Source of the DNA: Bacteroidota bacterium
Lineage (GTDB): Bacteria; Bacteroidota; Bacteroidia; B-17B0; Aurantibacillaceae
Assembly (NCBI GenBank): GCA_003153315.1
Contig: PLYA01000038.1
Coordinates: 1 to 51,787, forward strand
Direction: 5' to 3'
Length of the DNA: 51,787 bases
In this document: in pieces, positions 7,368 to 14,882 of the stretch
How positions within the stretch are numbered: position 1 is the stretch's first letter
Layout: every line of letters begins with the position of its first letter
Translations under genes and position numbers: made by a program
The notes under the pieces: model-generated
The model's input: the letters and a program-made list of their open reading frames with translations, nothing else
Databases searched by the model: none
What the model was told of the DNA's origin: nothing

Positions 7368-7505
7368 GACCTTACGGGGCCAACTGTTTGTTGTTTGCAT
7401 GGTGGCTTTACGGAGCCAGCATTAAGCGTTTTCTTTTCGGCGCTTAAGAACAACCTTACGGGGTTACTTCATGTCATTTTTTAAAAGATAGACCTTACGG
7501 GGTCT
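7368..7505 (-). other. Four CCGUAA-loop RNA hairpins in a 3' untranslated region
   Basis: Four hairpins at 7368-7381, 7403-7418, 7452-7465 and 7490-7505. Each has the loop CCGUAA on the minus strand and a four- or five-pair stem that differs between copies by compensating changes: GGCC/GGTC, TGGCT/AGCCA, AACC/GGTT, AGACC/GGTCT. A further hairpin with stem TTAAGCG/CGCTTAA sits between the second and third. They fill the 280 bp between the stop of the response regulator at 7627 and its terminator, so that message has a long structured 3' end. Covariation argues for selection on RNA structure; what binds it is unknown. Confidence 0.6.
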
Positions 7506-7626
7506 GCATTCGGTATTTGTTTAGCAAGGGCTTGTTTCTTTTGTAACCGCCCCTGTAAACCCAAACTCTCTTTCAATTCAACAAGGCAAAGATATGTCTG
7601 GTTTTTTCGTTTAGTTATGATGCACG

Positions 7627-8052
7627 TCAGTTTTCCAACTGATTAATATTAGGAATTATAAAACCAGGCATGGTATATCTCCTGATTCCTGATTTTATCC
7701 AATTCTTTGCCCGTTCCAACAGATTATCCAGAGTAAAGGGCTTTATAATATAATCATCGGCGCCAAGCCTGAATGCCTCATCAATCTTACATTGTTCGGA
7801 TAAAGACGAACTGAAAATAAATGGTATTTCTTTTGCTTTAATCATATCCAAAATTTCACTTAAAACACCATAACCATCCAATTCAGGCATCACTACATCA
7901 CATATTATCAAATTTGGTGTGTGTTCCTTAATAAGCTCAATTCCTTTTTTTCCTTTATTGGTTGAAAGTACATGATAGCCTTCCATTTCAAAATATTCCG
8001 TTAAATTTTCAAGAATATCTGTATTGCTTTCTATTAGTAAAATTGTTTCCAT
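7627..8052 (-). CDS. Single-domain response regulator (CheY-like)
   Basis: 141 residues: one receiver domain. Acidic pocket residues follow the first strand (IESN; the usual DD is ES here), the phosphorylated Asp is in IICDVVMPELDGYG (residue about 54), the conserved Ser in FIFSSS, and the Lys in YIIKPF. There is no output domain; about 20 extra residues follow the fold. It is monocistronic, without a Crp/Fnr-like promoter, and has a long structured 3' end. It is a paralogue of the receivers at 10612 and 12291. The altered acidic pocket (ES rather than ED) may change metal binding. Confidence 0.9.
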   Translation of the reverse strand: METILLIESNTDILENLTEYFEMEGYHVLSTNKGKKGIELIKEHTPNLIICDVVMPELDGYGVLSEILDMIKAKEIPFIFSSSLSEQCKIDEAFRLGADDYIIKPFTLDNLLERAKNWIKSGIRRYTMPGFIIPNINQLEN

Positions 8053-8249
8053 TTGTACTACTTAATTAAGTATACCGCAAAATAATGCTCTTAATGAAAC
8101 ATAGTAAGTGGTATAAAAAATGAATTTTGTGTAGTAGAAACAATGACATGAGATTACTTAATGTAAGGTTTTTACGGAAATCGTAAAATGTATGTTTGCT
8201 TAATTAAGCGGGCTGTTATTTTTCAGCTTGCTAACATCACTGCTTATAG

Positions 8250-8292
8250 TGATATACATCATTGTAGATAGAAATGACAGGCGGTTACTTTG
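8250..8292 (+). promoter_or_regulatory. Promoter with class II Crp/Fnr-like site
   Basis: Perfect palindrome TGATATACATCA at 8250-8261, centred 36.5 bp upstream of the last base of the -7-like box TTACTTTG (8285-8292). The position for an outer site (8228-8239) keeps only one half, ATCA. Confidence 0.65.
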
Positions 8293-8318
8293 CACTAAAC
8301 TAATTTAAAAAAAAGAAA

Positions 8319-8705
8319 ATGAAATCAACTAGCTTATTACAAAAAGCCGTTATCGTATCTGTTATTTCTTTGGCTGCTCTCTTTAGCTCCTGCGGGGTAA
8401 ATACGGCATTAATATTAAACCACAATCAAAACAACACACAAGTGCAATTGGCGGGCACCAATTATAAGGTGCTGAATAAAGTAAGCGGCACATCAGAAGT
8501 AACCTATATATGTGCCATTGGCGGATTGTGCAAAAGCCAGTTGTATCAAAACGCTTATTCCGATATGATGGATAAAGCCAATCTTATCGGCGGTTCTAAA
8601 GCCATGATAAATGTGATAACCGAAGAGCATGTTAAAATGATAACACCCTTTTATATTAAAAGAACCATTACCGTAAGCGGTTATGTAATTGAGTTTACAA
8701 AATAG
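8319..8705 (+). CDS. Lipoprotein, DUF6567-like
   Basis: 128 residues with a lipoprotein signal ending LFSSCGV, so it should be lipid-anchored. The mature part contains AGTNYKVLNKVSGTSEVTYICAIGGL and ends in a strand-rich ITVSGYVIEF, the pattern I associate with DUF6567 lipoproteins of Bacteroidota; that identification is from memory. Function unknown. It has a class II Crp/Fnr-like promoter and a strong intrinsic terminator, so it is monocistronic and part of the proposed regulon. Confidence 0.75.
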   Translation: MKSTSLLQKAVIVSVISLAALFSSCGVNTALILNHNQNNTQVQLAGTNYKVLNKVSGTSEVTYICAIGGLCKSQLYQNAYSDMMDKANLIGGSKAMINVITEEHVKMITPFYIKRTITVSGYVIEFTK

Positions 8706-8757
8706 GGCGGCAGCAATAAAACGCTATCGGCATTAAATACTTTCTTTAAAGAGGCAG

Positions 8758-8790
8758 GGCATTCCATACAGGGATGCCTTTTTTGTTTTT
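8758..8790 (+). terminator. Intrinsic terminator
   Basis: GGCATTCC (8758-8765) pairs with GGGATGCC (8771-8778), with one G-U pair, followed by TTTTTTG and five more T. It ends the lipoprotein gene at 8319-8705. Confidence 0.85.
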
Positions 8791-8895
8791 AGCTTACATT
8801 ACATTCTTAACCATTTGATAACTTCAGAAAAGCTTCAGATTGATAAAAATTATATTATCTTTACCTGCTAAGAGTTTTTTAAGGGCATCATTAAA

Positions 8896-10611
8896 ATGTC
8901 ACACGTAGAGACAGAGAAAGAAATAAGTTTCAGGCTTTTATTTGAGTCTGCCCCGGGTTTATACCTGGTGCTCTTACCCGATTTAACCATACATGCCGTT
9001 AGCGATGAGTACGCCGAGGCTACTATGACCAAGCGCGAAGACATTACCGGCAAGCATTTGTTTGATGTGTTTCCCGATAACCCGGATGATTCCACTGCCG
9101 ATGGGGTTTCTAATGTAAGGACATCCTTAAACCATGTATTAAAAGACAAAGCGCCCCATACCATGGCGGTGCAAAAGTATGATATACGCCGCCCCGACGG
9201 AAGCTTTGAAGAAAGATACTGGAGTCCGCTCAATAAGCCTGTGTTTAATGCTAAAGGTGAAGTTGTTTATATCATTCACCGGGTAAAAGATGTAACAGAG
9301 TTTGTTAGCCTTAAAAAAGAACAAAGCGCAAAAGATAAACTGGCAGATGATGTTCGTGCACGTCTGCTTGAAATGGAAGCGGAGATAGTGAAGCGTGCCA
9401 AAGAGATACAAAAGCTTAATGAGGTGCTGGAAATAAAAGTAGCCGATGGAACACAGCGCCTTGAAAGCAGCAATAAAGATATTGCCGATTATAAATTTGC
9501 CCTGGATGAATCGAGCATCATTGCCATAACCGACCAAAAGGGTATTATGCAGCATGTAAACGATAATTTCTGCAAAATATCTAAATACACAAAAGAAGAA
9601 TTGATAGGGCAGGATCATCGCCTTGTTAATTCGGGGCATCATCCTAAAGAGTTTATACGCGGCTTATGGGTAACCATTGCCAATGGAGGCATTTGGAAAG
9701 GTGAATTTAAGAACAAAGCCAAAGACGGAAGCATTTATTGGGTAGATACCACCGTGGTTCCTTTTTTAAATGAAAAAGGCAAGCCTTATAAATATTTGGC
9801 TATTCGTTCAGACATTACGCAACGTAAACAAGCTGAACTGGAATTAAAAAAATCTAAAGAAGAACTGGAAGACCGAGTAGAAGCCAGAACCCTGGAACTA
9901 ACCAGTGCTTTAGAGCGCGAAAAAGACCTGAGCGAAATGAAAACCCGCTTTGTATCGATGGCATCGCATGAGTTTAGAACCCCTCTTAGCGCCATCCTAT
10001 CCAGCGCTTCGCTTATAGACCAATACCCGCTTACCGAACAAAAAGATAAACGCCAAAAGCATATAGACAGGATTAAATCGTCGGTGACTAACCTTACCGG
10101 TATATTAAACGATTTCCTTTCGCTGGATAAAATTGAGCAGGGCAAAGTAGAAGTAGTACAGGAAACTTTTGACCTGAAAGACTTTGCCGAAGATGTAAGA
10201 GAAGAAGTGAATAGCTACCTGAAACCGGGACAAACCATAAAACATACGCATAAGGGAGAGAAACAAATTTGCCAGGATAAAAAAATACTGCGCAATGTAT
10301 TGCTGAATCTGCTATCCAATGCCTGCAAATATTCGGGTGAGGGCAAAGAGATAAACTTTAGTACAGAAATAAACAACAAAACCGTATCCATACAGGTAAC
10401 AGATAAAGGCATTGGCATACCCGAAAGCGAACAGAAAAACCTTTTCGAAAAGTTTTACCGTGCAAAAAATGCCACCAATATACAAGGCACCGGTTTGGGC
10501 CTGAACATAGTAAAACGCTACATGGAATTAATGGACGGCAGCATTGGCTTTAGCAGTGTATTAAATAAAGGGACAACGTTTACGGTAAAATTTCCGCAGA
10601 ATATTAGTTAA
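8896..10611 (+). CDS. PAS-domain sensor histidine kinase
   Basis: 571 residues with no membrane segment, so a cytoplasmic sensor. Order: PAS 1 (about 10-140, FESAPGLYLVLLPD), coiled coil (150-200), PAS 2 with PAC (205-315, ending AIRSDITQRKQ), a second coiled coil, HisKA with the phospho-acceptor His in SHEFRTPLSAI (about 358), and a HATPase domain with N, G1 (DKGIGIP) and G2 (GTGLGLNIV) boxes. The stop codon abuts the start of the receiver at 10612, so the pair is translationally coupled. With two PAS domains it could sense a redox or energy signal, but I see no heme- or flavin-specific motif. No Crp/Fnr-like site fits its upstream region. Confidence 0.95.
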   Translation: MSHVETEKEISFRLLFESAPGLYLVLLPDLTIHAVSDEYAEATMTKREDITGKHLFDVFPDNPDDSTADGVSNVRTSLNHVLKDKAPHTMAVQKYDIRRPDGSFEERYWSPLNKPVFNAKGEVVYIIHRVKDVTEFVSLKKEQSAKDKLADDVRARLLEMEAEIVKRAKEIQKLNEVLEIKVADGTQRLESSNKDIADYKFALDESSIIAITDQKGIMQHVNDNFCKISKYTKEELIGQDHRLVNSGHHPKEFIRGLWVTIANGGIWKGEFKNKAKDGSIYWVDTTVVPFLNEKGKPYKYLAIRSDITQRKQAELELKKSKEELEDRVEARTLELTSALEREKDLSEMKTRFVSMASHEFRTPLSAILSSASLIDQYPLTEQKDKRQKHIDRIKSSVTNLTGILNDFLSLDKIEQGKVEVVQETFDLKDFAEDVREEVNSYLKPGQTIKHTHKGEKQICQDKKILRNVLLNLLSNACKYSGEGKEINFSTEINNKTVSIQVTDKGIGIPESEQKNLFEKFYRAKNATNIQGTGLGLNIVKRYMELMDGSIGFSSVLNKGTTFTVKFPQNIS

Positions 10612-10977
10612 ATGAAAACGGTTTTAATTATAGAAGATAACTTTGAGATAAGAGAGAACACGGCAGAAATGCTGGAGCTGGAAGGTTATGCCGTTTTAGA
10701 AGCCGCCAATGGCAAACTGGGTTTGGAACTGGCAAAAGAAAAACACCCGGATATTATTCTTTGCGATGTGATGATGCCCGAAATAGACGGTTACGAAGTG
10801 CTTACCCAATTAAAAAAAGATGCTAATATTTCCGGCATTCCTTTTATTTTCCTTTCGGCAAATACAGAAAAGAAAGACATACAAACCGGCCTGAACTTAG
10901 GCGCTTGCGGTTATTTGAACAAACCTTTTACCTTGCAGGAATTACTAAAAGAATTAAAACGCGGCCTTGGTAAGTAA
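10612..10977 (+). CDS. Single-domain response regulator, partner of the PAS kinase
   Basis: 121 residues, one receiver domain: EDN acidic pocket, phosphorylation Asp in ILCDVMMPEIDGYE (about 53), Ser in FLSAN, Lys in YLNKPF. No output domain. It begins at the base after the kinase stop codon, so it is almost certainly the kinase's direct phosphorylation target. It is close to the receiver at 12291-12644 (both open MKT[VI]L[IV]IEDN and share a RENTAE stretch), which suggests duplication and possible cross-talk. Confidence 0.95.
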   Translation: MKTVLIIEDNFEIRENTAEMLELEGYAVLEAANGKLGLELAKEKHPDIILCDVMMPEIDGYEVLTQLKKDANISGIPFIFLSANTEKKDIQTGLNLGACGYLNKPFTLQELLKELKRGLGK

Positions 10978-10996
10978 TTGAATACCTATTAAATTA

Positions 10997-12091
10997 TTAC
11001 ACAACTATTCTTTCCCTTCCCAAAGCTTTTAGTCTTTTTGCATGCGAAATAAATGCAGCTATAAGGCTTGGTTTTAAATTATAGGTAAAGCCAAATTCGC
11101 GGACTGTTTTTTCTACAATGGGGGCAATCTTACGGTAATGTATATGGCAGGTAGTAGGAAAAAGATGGTGTTCTATCTGAAAGTTAAGCCCGCCAATATA
11201 CCAGTTCAAAAAAAGGTTATTCCTTGCAAAGTCTGATGTGGTGTGCAACTCATGAACCGCCCATTCGTTTTTTATTACTCCGTTACTATCGGGCAACGGT
11301 TGTTCTGCCCCTTCTACCACATGCGCCATTTGAAACACCGTACTCATTATCATTCCTGCTACTATATGTAAAATACCAAAACCAAGCAATACCTGCCACC
11401 ATTTGAATGAGGTAAATACCAAAGGCAAACCTATAATGATGGAAAAGTAAATAACCTTTGTAATAATAAGTTTTACAATTTCTGTCTTTGGATTGCGTTG
11501 TTGTTCTTTAGTAATTCCTATACGGTTAAAATCTGCCAGCTGCCCGATATCTGTTACCATTTTGGCAAGAGTCATTAGTCCGTAAAAGAAATAAGCATAA
11601 ATATATTGCAGGCGAAAAAACTTCTTAAGCGGTGCATGTTCGCATAAACGCATCACGGCTTTGGTTTCAATATCCTGATCAAACCCGTATATATTGGTAA
11701 ACGTATGATGAAGAATATTATGCTGCACTTTCCAGTTAAAGGTATTGGCTCCTAATAAAAACATGGTTGATGCAAACAACCTGTTTACCCATTGCTTGCT
11801 TGAAAAAGCCCCGTGTGCCGCATCGTGCATTACCGACATACCTATGCCTGCCTCGCCAATACCCATTAATATAACCAACCAAAATGCTACCCATACACCC
11901 ATTGGCACGGTTAGTATAATTACAAAAGGAGCGATATAAAGAGAAAGCATCATAATGGCTTTTATATACATAGTGATATCGCCTTTGGTAGAAATGCCTT
12001 TTTCTTTAAAATAATCATTTACATTTTTCCTTACTGCAATAGCGAATTGTTTTTGAGCCGGATCATCGCTAATAAACCTTACTGTTTTCAT
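10997..12091 (-). CDS. Membrane fatty acid desaturase
   Basis: 364 residues with the three His boxes of membrane di-iron acyl-lipid desaturases: HDAAHG (about 105), HNILHH (about 145) and QIEHHLF (about 305). Four or more hydrophobic segments surround them. The first-box and third-box forms are those of front-end / delta-6-like bacterial desaturases; substrate and position are not determinable here. It inserts double bonds in membrane lipids using O2 and an electron donor. Its promoter carries the double Crp/Fnr-like sites, and it diverges from the RR-ftsH operon, so membrane composition and membrane proteolysis may be controlled together. Confidence 0.9.
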   Translation of the reverse strand: MKTVRFISDDPAQKQFAIAVRKNVNDYFKEKGISTKGDITMYIKAIMMLSLYIAPFVIILTVPMGVWVAFWLVILMGIGEAGIGMSVMHDAAHGAFSSKQWVNRLFASTMFLLGANTFNWKVQHNILHHTFTNIYGFDQDIETKAVMRLCEHAPLKKFFRLQYIYAYFFYGLMTLAKMVTDIGQLADFNRIGITKEQQRNPKTEIVKLIITKVIYFSIIIGLPLVFTSFKWWQVLLGFGILHIVAGMIMSTVFQMAHVVEGAEQPLPDSNGVIKNEWAVHELHTTSDFARNNLFLNWYIGGLNFQIEHHLFPTTCHIHYRKIAPIVEKTVREFGFTYNLKPSLIAAFISHAKRLKALGRERIVV

Positions 12092-12108
12092 GTTTGTATT
12101 ATCAGCTA

Positions 12109-12173
12109 CAAAAAAATAAAGTCTTGCAGATGTTTGGAATGATTTTACTCAAATACAATCTTGATATAAATCA
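12109..12173 (-). promoter_or_regulatory. Desaturase promoter with tandem Crp/Fnr-like sites
   Basis: A -7-like box TTTTTTTG lies at 12116-12109. Inner site TGATTTTACTCA (12140-12151, one mismatch) is centred 36.5 bp and outer perfect site TGATATAAATCA (12162-12173) 58.5 bp upstream of its last base. Confidence 0.6.
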
Positions 12174-12242
12174 TATATGCCTGAATTTGGGAATCAGGCT
12201 GGCTAAACAGGCGGGTTATACAGCTTTAATCATCTTATTTCA

Positions 12243-12285
12243 TGATGAGCATCATTATCTTAGCCTAAAACAAGGCCTACCTTTG
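12243..12285 (+). promoter_or_regulatory. RR-ftsH promoter with class II Crp/Fnr-like site
   Basis: Perfect palindrome TGATGAGCATCA at 12243-12254 is centred 36.5 bp upstream of the last base of a perfect -7 box TACCTTTG (12278-12285). Only a half-site (ATCA, 12229-12232) remains at the outer position. The ATG at 12291 is five bases beyond the box, so the message is probably leaderless or nearly so. Confidence 0.75.
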
Positions 12286-12290
12286 CTACA

Positions 12291-12644
12291 ATGAAAACCA
12301 TATTAGTTATTGAAGATAACATTGAGTTGAGAGAAAACACAGCCGAGTTGCTTGAGTTGGCTGGGTATCTTGTGTTTACAGCCTGCGACGGGAAACTTGG
12401 CTTTGAAAAAGCCTTAGATAAACATCCGGATGTTATTATATGCGATATTGCCATGCCCGTATGGGACGGCAACTTTTTTCTGCAGGAAATAAAAAGGGAA
12501 AACAGCACTAAACAAATACCCTTAGTGTTTTTTTCTGCAGGTTCTGTTTCACCTGCCATTCGCAAAGATATAGAAGCGGGCGGAAGCAAGTATTTAAACA
12601 AACCCTTTAGCGGAGAAGAATTACTTAAGGCAGTTGCTGCGTAA
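12291..12644 (+). CDS. Single-domain response regulator ahead of ftsH
   Basis: 117 residues, one receiver: EDN pocket, phosphorylation Asp in IICDIAMPVWDGN (about 53), Ser in VFFSAG, Lys in YLNKPF. No output domain. A close paralogue of the receiver at 10612-10977. It is the first gene of an operon, 22 bp before ftsH, with a class II Crp/Fnr-like promoter. A CheY-like partner encoded with a membrane protease is unusual; it might modulate FtsH or take phosphate from the PAS kinase nearby (inference). Confidence 0.9.
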   Translation: MKTILVIEDNIELRENTAELLELAGYLVFTACDGKLGFEKALDKHPDVIICDIAMPVWDGNFFLQEIKRENSTKQIPLVFFSAGSVSPAIRKDIEAGGSKYLNKPFSGEELLKAVAA

Positions 12645-12666
12645 TTTTTAAAAGAGCTTATTAGAT

Positions 12667-14631
12667 ATGCCCGAACAAAATAACGCAGATAAAAAACCAA
12701 AGAGAACTATTCGGGTTGGTTGGATATATTTATTTATAACCATTGCCCTATTGGTAATGCTTTTACCCACTTTATTGTTAAGCCCCAAAGAAATTACTCT
12801 GCAGGAGTTTGACAGAAAGATGCTTAGCCGCCATGCCGTTGAAAAAATTGACGTGGTAAATAATGAAACTGCAGAGATATACATTAAGAAAGATTTTGCC
12901 AACGATGCTTTTTTTAAGGATGTTTTAAAACCCGAAGGGGGAATTATTGTTCCGGGTCCTCATTATAAAATCACCATAGGTTCACCCGAATCATTTGAAA
13001 GGAATTTGGATGAAGCACAAAAGGATTTTCAGGATAATGAAAAGGTAAGCGTAAGTTATATAAAAAGAAAGAATTGGGTAGGAGATGTTCTTTCATGGAC
13101 AATACCTGTAGTACTGATGCTTTTAATGTTTCGATATATTGGCCGCATGGGCAGTAGTATGGGAGGTAAAGAGGGTGGACCATCCATATTCAATTTCGGG
13201 CGTTCAACTGCTACTTTATTTGATAAAGAAAATAAAAGCACCGTAACTTTTGATGATGTGGCAGGGCTGGAAGAAGCAAAAGTAGAAATGAAAGAGATTG
13301 TAGATTTTTTGAAAGACCCTAATGCATTTACCAGACTAGGAGCTAAAATACCTAAGGGTGTAATTATAGTGGGTCCTCCCGGAACAGGAAAAACACTTTT
13401 GGTAAAAGCAGTAGCTAACGAAGCGCAGGTACCTTTCTTTTCTATATCAGGTTCAGAATTCGTAGAAATGTTTGTGGGTGTTGGTGCTTCGCGTGTACGC
13501 GATTTGTTCAGGAAGGCAAAAGAAAAAACACCCTGCATTATTTTTATTGATGAGATTGATGCAGTGGGCAGATCGAGAGGAAAAAATACGCTTTATCAGG
13601 GAGTGAATGATGAACGCGAAAGTACATTAAACCAATTGCTCACAGAAATGGATGGCTTTGGAACCAACAGCGGCGTAATGGTATTGGCTGCTACAAACCG
13701 TGCTGATATGTTAGACCCCGCCTTATTAAGACCAGGGCGTTTTGACAGGCATATTTACCTGGAATTACCAAGCGTGATAGAACGCAAAGCCATTTTTAAA
13801 GTCCACATAAAACCATTGTTATTAGATGAAACGGTTGATGTGGATTTTTTAGCCGCGCAAACTCCTGGTAGTTCGGGTGCCGATATTGCCAATATATGTA
13901 ATGAGGCTGCACTGATTGCTGCAAGACGAAAAGCAGAAAAAGTAAGCCGTCAGGATTTTATGAATGCCATTGACAGGATTATCGCAGGAGTAGAAAGAAA
14001 GAGCAAAATAATTTCACCGGATGAGAAAAAGATAATTGCCTATCATGAAGCGGGGCATGCTGTAGTAAGCTGGTTGCTAAAGAATGTAGACCCTTTGGTA
14101 AAGGTTTCTATTGTTCCCAGAGGGAAATCATTAGGTGCTGCCTGGTATCTCCCCGAAGAACACCAGTTAAGAAACACGGCCCAGTTTACCGATATGCTTT
14201 GTGCGGGGCTGGGTGGCAGGGTGGCAGAAGAAATAATTTTCGGTGATATTACTTCTGGCGCATTAGACGATTTGGAAAAGGTTACCAAACAAGCTTATAC
14301 CATGGTTGCCTTTTATGGGTTTAATAAAACCATTGGCAACATCAGTTTTTATGATTCAAGCGGGGAAAATGAATTCGGGTTTCAAAAACCTTATAGCGAA
14401 GAAACAAGCAAAATAATTGATGAAGAAGTACGATTGCTGGTGGGAAAAGCCTATGAGCAAACAAAAAAACTACTGATAGAAAACAAAAGCAAACTGACCA
14501 CCCTCGCCGAACGCTTATTAAAACAGGAAGTTGTTCTTAAAGAAGACTTGGAAGAAATTTTGGGTAAGCGTCCGGGAAACACAACAGAGAATATAAAAGA
14601 AGAAGCTGTAAAAATGGGGACTACGCTTTAG
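12667..14631 (+). CDS. ftsH: ATP-dependent zinc metalloprotease FtsH
   Basis: 654 residues. Order: TM1 (about 17-38), a periplasmic domain (40-135), TM2 (about 140-160), AAA ATPase with GPPGTGKT (Walker A, about 236), [20 protein letters not shown] (pore loop), [12 protein letters not shown] (Walker B), an SRH region, then the zinc protease with HEAGH (460-464). The family degrades misfolded or short-lived membrane and cytoplasmic proteins as a hexamer. It is complete. It is the second gene of a stress-type operon behind a receiver and a Crp/Fnr-like promoter, so it may be a conditionally expressed paralogue rather than the only FtsH of the cell; only the rest of the genome can settle that. 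Confidence 0.97.
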   Translation: MPEQNNADKKPKRTIRVGWIYLFITIALLVMLLPTLLLSPKEITLQEFDRKMLSRHAVEKIDVVNNETAEIYIKKDFANDAFFKDVLKPEGGIIVPGPHYKITIGSPESFERNLDEAQKDFQDNEKVSVSYIKRKNWVGDVLSWTIPVVLMLLMFRYIGRMGSSMGGKEGGPSIFNFGRSTATLFDKENKSTVTFDDVAGLEEAKVEMKEIVDFLKDPNAFTRLGAKIPKGVIIVGPPGTGKTLLVKAVANEAQVPFFSISGSEFVEMFVGVGASRVRDLFRKAKEKTPCIIFIDEIDAVGRSRGKNTLYQGVNDERESTLNQLLTEMDGFGTNSGVMVLAATNRADMLDPALLRPGRFDRHIYLELPSVIERKAIFKVHIKPLLLDETVDVDFLAAQTPGSSGADIANICNEAALIAARRKAEKVSRQDFMNAIDRIIAGVERKSKIISPDEKKIIAYHEAGHAVVSWLLKNVDPLVKVSIVPRGKSLGAAWYLPEEHQLRNTAQFTDMLCAGLGGRVAEEIIFGDITSGALDDLEKVTKQAYTMVAFYGFNKTIGNISFYDSSGENEFGFQKPYSEETSKIIDEEVRLLVGKAYEQTKKLLIENKSKLTTLAERLLKQEVVLKEDLEEILGKRPGNTTENIKEEAVKMGTTL

Positions 14632-14826
14632 TGGTTTCTTGCTTATTATTATATCTAAAATTACGAAAGGGTTTAAACTTTTATCATTTTTTCTAAAAAG
14701 GCTTTTATTTTAACCCAATCTGTATATTCGTAATCTTTGGGTATAGGTTTCTGTATAAAAAGCCCCCTCAACTAAATACAATGCCCCAAAATCTATTTCC
14801 TTAACCATTCCTTAACGTTGATTTTA

Positions 14827-14856
14827 TTGCCAATTGCCCAATTATTAGTATCTTCG
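14827..14856 (+). promoter_or_regulatory. typA promoter
   Basis: TTG at 14827-14829, a 19-bp spacer, then TATCTTCG at 14849-14856 (seven of eight to TAnnTTTG). This is a normal Bacteroidota -33/-7 pair without Crp/Fnr-like sites, in contrast with the promoters further left. Confidence 0.6.
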
Positions 14857-14882
14857 CGCCTTATTTTAAAAAAATTAGTAAA

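Noticed and set aside
8841..8852. TGATAAAAATTA upstream of the histidine kinase as another Crp/Fnr-like site
   Set aside because: One half-site is broken and no -7 box lies at 36.5 or 58.5 bp.
14640..14810. Minus-strand gene remnant before typA
   Set aside because: A frame of about 31 codons ending near 14675 (reading like KPIPKDYEYTDWVKIKAF) looks protein-like but is bounded by a stop and has no start; too short to support.
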